A stretch of 9,878 nucleotides of DNA from Oligoflexia bacterium (GCA_026914095.1 JAPPIY010000134.1:1-9878), one strand, 5' to 3'; shown: positions 1 to 8,700, counted from the stretch's first letter. Program-made: numbers and translations. Notes: generated by a model not told the origin, from the sequence alone.

Positions 1-3000
1 ATGAAAAATTTCCCAAGTTGAGTGAAATGGCCTCTATAAGTTTTGTTTGATCTCCATATTCATCTAAAAGAAATTTAGACAAAGAAGAAAGACTGCCATC
101 CTTATCAAATAAGTTTATACTTCTAGCTAAAAATACCGGAACTTTATTGGGAGCTTTTTCACACCATTTTTTAATTGAATCTTCTGGCAAATCAGAGAAA
201 AGGCTATTTTTACTGTCAAGCTCTGAAGGAAAAGAAGAATATCCATCCTTAAATATAAAATCTACATTAGGGTTATCTATATACTTTGTTGCTTCTTGTA
301 AAAATATATCAGGACATGTCTGAACTATTTTTTTACAGCATTCCTTGATTTCATCATCACTGATAGCAAAATTAAATATAGACACTTCAGAATTAAAAAT
401 TTGAGATAGAAACTTTTTAGAAAAAAGCTCTTTATATTCAGACTTTAAAACATCCTCCACCGCTTCTACATAAAGATATTCATTCCTAACATTATATTTT
501 TTTGAAAATAAATTATCTCTAGTGAGAAGTTTATATAAAACAGACAGAAGCTGTTTTTTTTCTTCCCAACTTCTATTATAAACATAATAATTATATATTT
601 GAATAGCAGTCCAAGAGTAATCCACTCCTTTTTCCATTAAAATAAGAATCAGTTTTTCTATCAGTTTTGGACTGACTGATTGACACCTTTGCCCTGCCGT
701 TAATTCTCTCAAATCAGTTGGTTTTAAATTTATTTTATGTATAACATTTATCAGTCTTTCTATATCTTGATCCTGCAAAGGGATATAGTTATAAGTGTCG
801 ATCAAAAAATCTGCCAGATCACTTTCAGTTGTTAAATGATCTAAAAACTTTTTTGTCTTATTAGAGTCACAATTTTTAAGCCCTGCAACAAACCCTGATA
901 AAAAAATAGGGTTAAAATTTTCATTATTTTTCCATTTTACTGTTAAAGACAGAAAACTAAACGCAGACTTCCAGGGGTTTTCTAATTTTTCCGCCAATTT
1001 TTCTCCAAAAGAAAAAGTATTTCTCTGCTCTCCATGAAATAAAAGCTTAAAAGCTGTTTCTAAGGCTTTCACTTGCTTTTCAAGTTTTGGCTGGATTCCT
1101 GCTTTTGCGGAAATGACAATTTTTTTAGAAATGACAGATTTTTTAGATTCAGGAATTATTTTCTTCAAATCTAAGTCAGATGAACATATACTTTTATCTT
1201 GATTTGATCTGGCTGATTTACAAGACTCTATATTTGACAAGGCTCCCTTTTCAATAAGATCTGCAAAATCGATTATTAACTGGTTAAAACACTTATCATA
1301 TTTTTTAGTCTCCTGCTTTTTCCTTTTATTATATAAAATATCAGAAGGGCATTCTGTAATATAAGAGCGGATTCTTTCATTCAAGTCTGGTCCGGGCTGT
1401 AAAAGCTCTAACATTTCTTTAACTTGTTTTTTATTATCTTCTGTTATTTTTGGATTATATTTTAAAAATCTCAGTAAGCTATCTTTAGCTAAAGGCCAAT
1501 GAGAGCCATGAACAGAAACAACGGCTTTAATAGCCTCTTTAGCTGGTTTATACAGGTTTTGTTTTAACAGAGATCGTAAATTGCCAGCAATTATGGAACA
1601 AGCTTTTTTTTGAATTTCTTGACTGCTTTCCTTTACAGAAGAAAAATAAATAAGATGATCAAGAGCTACGCGAAAATAATTCCGCTCTTCCTTATAGGTT
1701 TTTGGCTGATAATGTTCGTATTTTTTATCACTGTTTGTTTTCATAAGGTCTGAAGAACAAGTCCAGCCTCCTATCCGCATAGCTTCATTAATAGCCTCTA
1801 TAGCAATTTCTTTTTGTTTTATAGATTTTGAACTTTTAATTTCTTCAATAATTTTAAATTTTTCTTTTGGACAGGCTGAAGTTCCTGATAGATAAAGCTG
1901 AAAATGATTTACATAAACTTGTCTGGCTTGTGATTGCATTGAAGAATCTATATCTATTTCCGCAAGTCTTAAAAGCAGTCTTCCTGCTCGTAAATAAAGC
2001 TTTTTTTCTCTAGCTAATTTTTGCAAAATCCAAATCAGTTCTGGAAAAACTGTTTTTCCTATAGTTAATGAAACAACCCCTGTAGTTAGCTCTTTTAGTT
2101 CTTCTACCTGTTTATCTCTAAAAATTCTTTCAAGAGTTTGTAATACCACTTCAGGGTTTAAATCAACCAAATGATATAAACAGCGAAAACCCCCTTTTGC
2201 GCAGAGATTTTCTTTTTTTCCAAAAATCCCTATTTCATCACATAGTTGTTTAACTAAATTTTTAGCTGTTTCATAAGAAGATAAATAAGATAACTGTTTA
2301 CAAAAAGAGTCTCTTAGATCATGTAAAATTAATTGATCTTCTTGGAATTTATTAAATTCCTTTCTCTTTTTATCTGATAAGGTTTTTTGCCATTCTTCCA
2401 GTTGCTTTTTATCTTCTAAAGATAATTCTTGAGATTCTGAAGAAAGTTTCATTTCAGTCAGCCATTTCGTCAAAATTTCCGGCGGGGTTTGCTCTATAAA
2501 CTCACTGGCCAACCAAACCGATAAGGGCTTAGGGCGGACTTGTATAAAGTCCCCATACTGCTGAATGATTTTTTTCTTTTTGAAAAACTGAATCTTTTCA
2601 TAAAAAGTTTCATAATCCAGATTGCATATTTTTTCAGCTATATATTCAGCCTCTTCTTTTCCTCTGGTTCTAGTGGAGCTAAATCTCATATTTTCATTAT
2701 TGGTTATTCCAATTGTATCAAATAAAGAGCAGGCTTTTATCACCTTTTCTCCATCTTTATCAGGCTCTGCCCTCCTCCAAAGCATTTTCTTTTTTATGGT
2801 TGGTATATCATCTTTCAATAAATGAATAGGATCAACATCCCTCAACAGTGTTGCCATAAGAGGAAACCCTGAAGTTAAAATATGATACTCTGGATCAAGA
2901 TATTTGTTGCTAATATCTTGACTGACTAAAAGCATTTTTGTTGTAATCTCTTTATCAGGCTCTAATTTAAGGATATGCCTCGTCACATCTTCTGTTATTT

Positions 3001-4612
3001 GTCTAATAATATACTGAAGGCCTTGCTCTGTTTCTTCATTTCCTATAGTTAATAGGCTGAATTGAGAATCTTCTTGAACAGCTATTTTATGAAACGGCTC
3101 AGCTTTTTCCAAAGAGCAGTCATCTATTACCAAAATAACGCGGAAGGTTTTTAACTCTCTTAAATGAAATGTATTCAAATTTTCTGCAGAGCTATACAAT
3201 ACCAAGTGAGACAAATCAACAGCAGTTTCATTTGAGATAGGACGAAAAGCCTCTAAGGCCAGTCTTGTTTTTCCCGTTCCACTAGCGCCAGCTAAATGAA
3301 CTGTCTTTCTTGGCTCAGTTAAGATATTATAGATTCTTTTCTGTTTGTTTTTCAATACCTCATGGAACATAAACTCTGATCTATAATCTAAATCTTCACG
3401 ACTCCATTCTTTCCATGAAAGCCAAGGATATTTTTCTTTACCGCATATTTCTTTTAAAAACCAAACAGCTAAAGAGGGAAATTTGTTAAGCCAGTTTGCG
3501 ATTTTATCAGCAGAATAAAACTTGATTTGAATAAGATCGGGATCATAACCCGCTTTTTTTATCTCTTCATAAATAGCCTCTTCTCTAGCTGTAAGATAAA
3601 CTCCTGAAACAAGATGAGTGGAGCATAAAATATAAGCTCCTCTTTTTTTTATCACTTTCTCCAAAGCAGGTTTTAACTTCTGATCTTTATCAAGAATTTC
3701 TTTTTTACATTCCTTAGGAGATAAAGAGCTTGCTTTAATCTGAAAACAATTATAGCGATTGGGAAAATAATTTGTATAAGCAGGAGCTTGACTTTGAGAG
3801 GACCAGTTCACTAGGCCGTCCTGTCCTCCGTCCTTTGCTGTAATATTTGACGAAAAATCAACCGAGTTTTGAGGAATATTGTATTGATAACATTCTGCTA
3901 AACTTAATCTTTTTATAAGTTCAACAAACTGTTGGGGGTTGCATTTTTTTATATCTTCAGAAGAAACTGTAAAAGGCCCTATTGGCACTTGTTGTTTTTC
4001 TATTATTTTTGATTTTAAAAGATTCTCAATAAAAAATTTCTTAGATTCATTTATTTTATTCCCTGTGATTTTTATTTGCTCTAAAATAGCTTGAGGAGAT
4101 TTATAATACACTTCTAGTTTTTTTAAAGTATCTTTACCGCTTGTTTTATTATTTTCAATTCGGTAAATTGTTGCAGAAGAAATTCCAAAAAGATCAGAAA
4201 ACTCCCTAATAGAAAGTTTAAGGCTTTTTCGAAAGAGTTTTAAGTCTTCACTTGACAAAAATTGCTTCTCTTCAACCGGCGCGCAAACAAAAGAAGAGGG
4301 GCCTTTTTGCCCTAACTTTGCAAGCAATGCTAAGGGGTTTGTCTCAAAGGGGCTGATTCCAACAGACAAACAGTATTCCTTATATGCGGGATTTTTTTTA
4401 GAGGGAATGCGATCTGCAAACGATGGAAACAACTTTGAAGAGCTAAGTTTGTTGAGTTGCAGAGGAAGATCAGGCCCTAATGATATAGGGTTGTCCTTTT
4501 GTAAATAAGATTTATCATACTGAAAAACAAATTTTCTTTCCTCAATTTGCAACCTGCCAACATACTGCCTTGTATTCTTCCTTTCTAAATAAACATCTAC
4601 AGCTTTATACAT
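1..4612 (-). CDS. Giant fusion protein: HipS-like + XRE HTH + PD-(D/E)XK nuclease + STAND-like NTPase + helical repeats (C-terminus beyond window)
   Basis: I read this frame codon by codon: 1537 codons from ATG at 4612 to the left edge with no stop, so the protein is partial. Domains seen: residues 1-112 resemble HipS/the HipA N1 subdomain (FVFQYDKSYL at 28-37; the FPSFADRIP and NPLALLAKLG blocks). Residues 119-175 are an XRE/Cro-type HTH (SIREFSDLFGISSATIYRIE). Residues about 225-330 look like an Mrr-type PD-(D/E)XK nuclease: E231, KDGGQDG with D265, then QIK at 291-293. A segment around 370-386 (ADKIANWLN) leads to a P-loop NTPase: Walker A GASGTGKT 442-449, Walker B VILVIDD 492-498, GFP (GxP) 582-584, then a winged-helix-like part to about 705. 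The rest is mostly helical, without a repeat I can name. Known: HipS inhibits HipT, HipB-type HTHs autoregulate, and STAND NTPases with N-terminal nucleases act in phage defence (Avs). Inferred: combined antitoxin, repressor, sensor and possible effector. It starts one base after the hipT stop. Domain calls rest on motifs only, and the nuclease is the least certain. Confidence 0.8.
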   Translation of the reverse strand, partial: MYKAVDVYLERKNTRQYVGRLQIEERKFVFQYDKSYLQKDNPISLGPDLPLQLNKLSSSKLFPSFADRIPSKKNPAYKEYCLSVGISPFETNPLALLAKLGQKGPSSFVCAPVEEKQFLSSEDLKLFRKSLKLSIREFSDLFGISSATIYRIENNKTSGKDTLKKLEVYYKSPQAILEQIKITGNKINESKKFFIENLLKSKIIEKQQVPIGPFTVSSEDIKKCNPQQFVELIKRLSLAECYQYNIPQNSVDFSSNITAKDGGQDGLVNWSSQSQAPAYTNYFPNRYNCFQIKASSLSPKECKKEILDKDQKLKPALEKVIKKRGAYILCSTHLVSGVYLTAREEAIYEEIKKAGYDPDLIQIKFYSADKIANWLNKFPSLAVWFLKEICGKEKYPWLSWKEWSREDLDYRSEFMFHEVLKNKQKRIYNILTEPRKTVHLAGASGTGKTRLALEAFRPISNETAVDLSHLVLYSSAENLNTFHLRELKTFRVILVIDDCSLEKAEPFHKIAVQEDSQFSLLTIGNEETEQGLQYIIRQITEDVTRHILKLEPDKEITTKMLLVSQDISNKYLDPEYHILTSGFPLMATLLRDVDPIHLLKDDIPTIKKKMLWRRAEPDKDGEKVIKACSLFDTIGITNNENMRFSSTRTRGKEEAEYIAEKICNLDYETFYEKIQFFKKKKIIQQYGDFIQVRPKPLSVWLASEFIEQTPPEILTKWLTEMKLSSESQELSLEDKKQLEEWQKTLSDKKRKEFNKFQEDQLILHDLRDSFCKQLSYLSSYETAKNLVKQLCDEIGIFGKKENLCAKGGFRCLYHLVDLNPEVVLQTLERIFRDKQVEELKELTTGVVSLTIGKTVFPELIWILQKLAREKKLYLRAGRLLLRLAEIDIDSSMQSQARQVYVNHFQLYLSGTSACPKEKFKIIEEIKSSKSIKQKEIAIEAINEAMRIGGWTCSSDLMKTNSDKKYEHYQPKTYKEERNYFRVALDHLIYFSSVKESSQEIQKKACSIIAGNLRSLLKQNLYKPAKEAIKAVVSVHGSHWPLAKDSLLRFLKYNPKITEDNKKQVKEMLELLQPGPDLNERIRSYITECPSDILYNKRKKQETKKYDKCFNQLIIDFADLIEKGALSNIESCKSARSNQDKSICSSDLDLKKIIPESKKSVISKKIVISAKAGIQPKLEKQVKALETAFKLLFHGEQRNTFSFGEKLAEKLENPWKSAFSFLSLTVKWKNNENFNPIFLSGFVAGLKNCDSNKTKKFLDHLTTESDLADFLIDTYNYIPLQDQDIERLINVIHKINLKPTDLRELTAGQRCQSVSPKLIEKLILILMEKGVDYSWTAIQIYNYYVYNRSWEEKKQLLSVLYKLLTRDNLFSKKYNVRNEYLYVEAVEDVLKSEYKELFSKKFLSQIFNSEVSIFNFAISDDEIKECCKKIVQTCPDIFLQEATKYIDNPNVDFIFKDGYSSFPSELDSKNSLFSDLPEDSIKKWCEKAPNKVPVFLARSINLFDKDGSLSSLSKFLLDEYGDQTKLIEAISLNLGNFS

Positions 4613-4613
4613 T

Positions 4614-5549
4614 TTAAATACCTTCTTCTATTGACTGTTTGCAATCCTTCAAACGAGCAGATAAAAAATTGATAAAAGCTTTTTTTCTATTTTGTGAAAT
4701 TTCAGAATTCTCTACTTCTGTCAAAATTAACGGATATTTGTTTATTATTTTTTTGATAAAACTCAAACAAACCTTTCCAAGCTCTAAGCTTTTAAACTCT
4801 TGGACATAATCCAAAAGTTTTGGCCCTTTAACTGTAGAAGTTCTAATAGCACAGCTAATATTGAAATCAGCCATCAAAAGTCTTTCATCCTCTACACCAA
4901 AATAAGAAGGGTTATCATACATAGGAGCCAACTTTTTGCTTCTCCCTGTATCTATAATTCCCAAATTTCTCCCATGCCGATCATTATTTCCTGTAAAAGC
5001 GTCAAAGAGTCCTATTTTAACAAATCTTTCTACATCATTTAAGCTTTTAGTCTGTTCCTTAATAACCCCTATGATATTTTCACAATTATAATGTTTTTTT
5101 CCTTTTGGTAAAAATTTATAAATGTGGTGTAAAGCTCCAACATAGTCTTGAGTAAAATTTCTTGTTACAAATGTCAAAAGCTCTTGCTTGTTGCTACCAA
5201 CCTCATCTTCTTCTGAATACCTTATGAGATAATATTTCGGCACTTGTAAGTTTAATAGATCAGCTATTTTATTACATAGGTATTCTACAGACGGCAAATC
5301 AGGATATTGAGGCTCTTGAACTTTTAAAATATATTGTATAGAATTTAACCTAGCTGAATACTTGCGATATTGACCATGATAAAAGCTTTTCATTTTAGTT
5401 ATAGAGTGATTGCTTGTATAATTGTTTTTAGGATCCAGATCACTAAATTCAAGAAACTGAGATAAGTTAAACCAATCCATAAAACAATTGGCATGCAATC
5501 CATAAAAACTGGCTTTTTTTATGTTTTTTTTACATTTAAGGCAATTCAT
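4614..5549 (-). CDS. hipT: HipT-type Ser/Thr kinase toxin (HipA C-terminal kinase fold, stand-alone)
   Basis: This is a 311-residue HipA-family kinase lacking the N-terminal N1 subdomain, as in the split HipBST systems; HipT proteins are usually about 300-340 residues. Visible: a possible zinc knuckle C3-x2-C6 with H19 and C22; a glycine-loop region MKSFYHGQYRKYSA at 53-66; YILK with the probable ATP-binding K76; E89 in the following helix; catalytic loop GNNDRHGRN 187-195 with base D190 and metal-binding N195; and LAPMYDN with D212 as the DFG-equivalent metal ligand. All core kinase residues are present, so it should be active. Known members: HipA phosphorylates GltX and E. coli HipT phosphorylates TrpS, stopping translation; the target here cannot be told. 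The glycine loop departs from the usual SISGxQPK pattern. It is the first gene of a pair, with the missing HipS-like part encoded by the next gene one base downstream. There is no Shine-Dalgarno sequence, and an in-frame stop (TAG) lies five codons before the ATG, so the start is well bounded. Confidence 0.88.
   Translation of the reverse strand: MNCLKCKKNIKKASFYGLHANCFMDWFNLSQFLEFSDLDPKNNYTSNHSITKMKSFYHGQYRKYSARLNSIQYILKVQEPQYPDLPSVEYLCNKIADLLNLQVPKYYLIRYSEEDEVGSNKQELLTFVTRNFTQDYVGALHHIYKFLPKGKKHYNCENIIGVIKEQTKSLNDVERFVKIGLFDAFTGNNDRHGRNLGIIDTGRSKKLAPMYDNPSYFGVEDERLLMADFNISCAIRTSTVKGPKLLDYVQEFKSLELGKVCLSFIKKIINKYPLILTEVENSEISQNRKKAFINFLSARLKDCKQSIEEGI
4621..4628 (-). promoter_or_regulatory. 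Ribosome binding site of the fusion gene, inside the hipT 3' end
   Basis: The minus strand reads AGAAGAAGG followed by eight bases (TATTTAAA) and then ATG at 4612. This Shine-Dalgarno sequence lies in the last codons of hipT, so the second gene has its own good initiation site and is probably translationally coupled to hipT. The site supports the start at 4612, as does the fact that a HipA-N1-like domain begins at once. The contrast with hipT, which has no such site, is notable. Confidence 0.75.
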
Positions 5550-5567
5550 ATAGTCAATATACTACAA
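5548..5567 (-). promoter_or_regulatory. Proximal operator: second copy, overlapping the -10 box and hipT start codon
   Basis: The minus strand reads TTGTAGTATATTGACTATAT. The first 17 bases are identical to the distal operator, whose start lies 27 bp away. The right arm is degenerate (5 of 7 complementary), perhaps because its last bases run into the hipT ATG (5549-5547). Binding here would cover the -10 box, the transcription start and the start codon. Confidence 0.65.
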
Positions 5568-5584
5568 TTTTTTTTTGTAGTCAA
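5556..5584 (-). promoter_or_regulatory. Predicted hipT promoter giving a leaderless transcript
   Basis: On the minus strand, -35 TTGACT (5584-5579) is followed by a 17-base spacer and -10 TATATT (5561-5556), a near-consensus sigma-70 promoter. Only six bases (GACTAT) separate the -10 box from the hipT ATG, so the predicted transcription start is the A of the start codon or within a base of it. No ribosome binding site is present or possible, which implies a leaderless mRNA. The -35 box lies in one operator copy and the -10 box in the other, so repressor bound at either should block polymerase. Confidence 0.72.
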
Positions 5585-5594
5585 TATACTACAA
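5575..5594 (-). promoter_or_regulatory. Distal operator: perfect inverted repeat overlapping the -35 box
   Basis: The minus strand reads TTGTAGTATATTGACTACAA, with arms TTGTAGT and ACTACAA (7 of 7 complementary) around a six-base centre. The 20-bp symmetric site is the size bound by a dimer of XRE-type repressors. The likely binder is the HTH of the downstream fusion protein, by analogy with HipB autoregulation (inference). Confidence 0.7.
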
Positions 5595-5727
5595 ATTTAA
5601 AATATTGCGCAAAAACAACACTTTTTAAAGCCGTAAACTCACAAATAATCTCAATAGGCTAGGGTTTTTTCAGAACCGACAATCTAAAGTTTAAAAAACA
5701 AGGAAATGATCTTTAAAAAAACCACCT
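5595..5727. other. Intergenic segment between carB and the hip promoter region
   Basis: This 133-bp AT-rich stretch has no reading frame I would defend. No strong GC-rich hairpin with a following T run is seen after the carB stop, so I cannot place a terminator. Read-through from carAB into hipT is therefore possible. A short TTGCGCAA palindrome lies at 5605-5612. Confidence 0.6.
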
Positions 5728-8700
5728 CTATAAAGCTGTCACTGTCCATTCATTCTTTTTCTTTTCAATCAAAGCCACTATAAAAGCTTGAATGGCATGC
5801 GCTTCTGTCAAACAGGGAATATTATAATCAATACAGCTTCTTCGTATGCTAAAGCTGGACTGGATAGAAGAGTTTTTAGAAGTGGTGTTAAAAACCAAAA
5901 CCACTCGCCCCGAAGTGATGCGATCCACACAGTGCGGACGGCCCTGCAAAACCTTTTTAACATACACGCAGGGAATATCATGTTTCTTTAGAAAGTTCGC
6001 CGTTCCCTCTGTTGCTGAAAAAGTATAACCGGCTTTCATCAAATCTTGAATATGAGACAGTAAAAACATTTTATCTTTATCTCTTAAAGATAAAAAAATC
6101 TCTCCTTTTTCCGGGAAATGAAAGTCGCTTGAAACCAAAGCCTTTGTTAAAGCGGTTGGATAATCCTCTCCCCGCCCCATAACCTCTCCAATGGATTTCA
6201 TTTCAGGCCCTAAAATGGAATCCGTCTTTTTTATTTTTTTAAAGGGAAACACAACTCCCTTTACAGAAACATTATTTAATGATCTCCACGATTTTAACTG
6301 TCCCGCAAGCTCCTTTTTTCTCTGCCCCATCATGGCTTTTATAGCTAAATCCACTAAAGGAAGGCCAGTGGCTTTGCTGATAAAAGGCACACTCCTTGAG
6401 CTTCTGGGATTGGCCTCCAGCATATAAATTTCATCTTCACGAATCGCCAGTTGCAAATTCAAGAAACCCAATATTTTAAGCTCTTCAGCTAAAGCTAAAC
6501 TCAACCTCTCTATTTTTCCCCCCACTTCCTTTTTCAGCCTTTGGGGAGGCAAAACAGCCATGCTGTCTCCGCTATGAACTCCCGTTGCTTCAATATGCTC
6601 TAAAATCCCTCCCATGACAGCCCAATCTTGGCCCCTCACCATATCCACATCCACTTCTAAAAAACTCTCTAAATATTGATCAATTAAACAGGGCCTCGCT
6701 TTTGAAAAAAATTGGGAGTATTTTGTAAAGTAATGTTTCAGCTCTTCCTTATTTTGTATGACCTCCATTCTCCGCCCTCCCAACACATAGCTAGGGCGAA
6801 CAATCAAAGGAAAGCCTATGGTTTGGACAGCCTGCAAAGCCTTTTCTAAATTTTCAGCCAAAGCCGAACGGGGAGTTTTAAAACCCAAGCGGGAGCACAC
6901 ACGGACAAAACGGCCTCTATCTTCAGCCAAGTCTATAGACTTCACAGAAGAGCCGGCAATTTTATAAGACTCACTATGCAAAGCGCCAGCAAGCTCAATA
7001 GGCGTCTGCCCTCCCAGCTGAACAATCACCCGATAAGGACTCACAAAATTTAAAACTTCTCTGGTGTGCTCTAAACTGACCGGCTCAAAAAACAGCTGAT
7101 CCGCTGTATCATAGTCTGTTGAAACTGTCTCTGGGTTAGAGTTAATCAGAGCCACTTCATAGCCTTGTTTTTTTAACTCTCCAACCCCTCTCACACAGCT
7201 GTAGTCAAACTCAATCCCCTGCCCAATACGATTAGGCCCGCTTCCAATTAAAAGCGCCGTTTTCTTTTTCGGTTTTTTTTGGCCTTCCCCCCTCTGTCCC
7301 CAATAAGTAGAGTAATAATAAGGGGTTTGAGACTCAAACTCCCCCGCGCAGGTATCCACTTTATAAAAAGAGGGAAAAAGCCCTGTCTTTTTTCTAAACT
7401 TATAAATGTCCTTTTCCTTTACATTTAACAAATCAGATAATTTCTTGTCTGAAAAACCAAACCTTTTAGCTTGATGAATCAAATTGGCCGACCAGGGCTT
7501 AGCGCTCTGCAAAAGCTTTTTTTCCATTTTTATAATATCCTCAAACTGCTCTAAAAACCAAGAATCTATACCTGTTAAATGAGAGAGAGCCTCCACCGTA
7601 TAGCCTCGCCTAAAAGCTTCAAAAATATAGTAAATTCTATCACTGTTGGGATAAGTTAATTTTTTCTCATCAAAGGAATGTCCCGCTTTCACTTCTGATT
7701 TCTCCAAAGAAACTAAAGCCTTTTGAAAAGACTCTTTAAAGGTTCTGCCAATAGCCATAACCTCTCCCACACTCTGCATTTGAGTGCTTAAAACACCTTC
7801 AGAGCCCGGATACTTTTCAAAATCAAATCGGGGAATTTTTGTAACAATATAATCCAAAGCCGGCTCATAACAAGACAAAGTCTTGCCCGTAATATCATTT
7901 TGTATTTCATCCAAAGTAAATCCAACCGCTAACAAAGCAGAGATTTTTGCAATAGGAAAGCCTGTGGCTTTGCTGGCCAAAGCCGAAGAGCGGGACACCC
8001 TGGGATTAACCTCTATCACCATTCTTTCTCCCGTTTGAGGATGAACAGCAAACTGTATGTTAGCCCCTCCTGTTTCCAAACCCACTTCTTCAATAATTTT
8101 TAAAGCCTCCTCTCTCATCTCTTGGTAGGCCTGATCAGATAAAGTGATTTGAGGGGCCACAGTGATGCTGTCCCCCGTATGCACTCCACAGGGATCGACA
8201 TTTTCAATGGAGCAGACGACAACACAAGCGCCTTTTTTATCTCTCATAATTTCCAATTCAAATTCTTTCCAGCCTAACAGGTTTTTCTCTATCAAAACCT
8301 CACTGGAAGGGCTTTCTGTTAGAGCAAAGGCCAATTTAATTTTAAAATCCTCCCTAGAATAGGCCACCCCCCCTCCAGCGCCCCCTAAAGTGTAATTGGG
8401 CCTTAAAATAACAGGAAAGCCTATCTTCTCAATTTCTTTTAATCCTTGTTTAAAATTTCTCACCATAGCATTAGGAGCGCAACGAGCTCCCAGCTTAGAC
8501 AACAGCTGGACAAATTGCTCTCTATCCTCAACAGATTGAATCACTTTTAAATCCGCGCCTAAAAGTTTAATTCCCAGTTTAGAAAGAACTCCTGTTTTTT
8601 CCAACTCAACAGACAAGTTAAGAGCGGTCTGCCCCCCTAAAGTGGATATTAAAGCGGAAGGTCTTTCCTTTTCTAAAATTTTTTTCACATAATCCAATTT

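Larger units (their letters stand above)
5551..5594. repeat. Tandem 17-bp direct repeat, 27-bp period
   Basis: TAGTCAATATACTACAA on the plus strand occurs exactly twice, at 5551-5567 and 5578-5594. The 10-base spacer includes most of an A/T run that reads as nine consecutive A on the minus strand. Each copy carries overlapping TATATT and TTGACT elements, and the 27-bp period sets the TTGACT of one copy 17 bp from the TATATT of the other. Confidence 0.95.

Noticed and set aside
2540..2825. Two short plus-strand frames, one rich in Phe/Ile that could look like a membrane peptide
   Set aside because: They lie antisense to the continuous giant gene; the hydrophobic look is the complement of Lys/Glu-rich codons, and no convincing start signal was seen.
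4800..5042. Plus-strand frame inside hipT
   Set aside because: Shadow of the kinase gene, covering its catalytic loop codons on the other strand; no recognisable protein.
4614..5549. Calling the kinase a full HipA or naming TrpS or GltX as its target
   Set aside because: It lacks the N1 subdomain, which is encoded by the next gene, and target choice in this family cannot be read from the sequence.
5583..5612. Alternative promoter TTGCGC - 18 bp - TATATT one repeat upstream
   Set aside because: The -35 match is poor and it would be weaker than the TTGACT/TATATT pair; it cannot be excluded as a minor start.
5663..5677. GGTTCTGAAAAAACC as a carB terminator hairpin
   Set aside because: Only a four-base stem, no following T run on the minus strand, and no GC-rich stem elsewhere in the gap.
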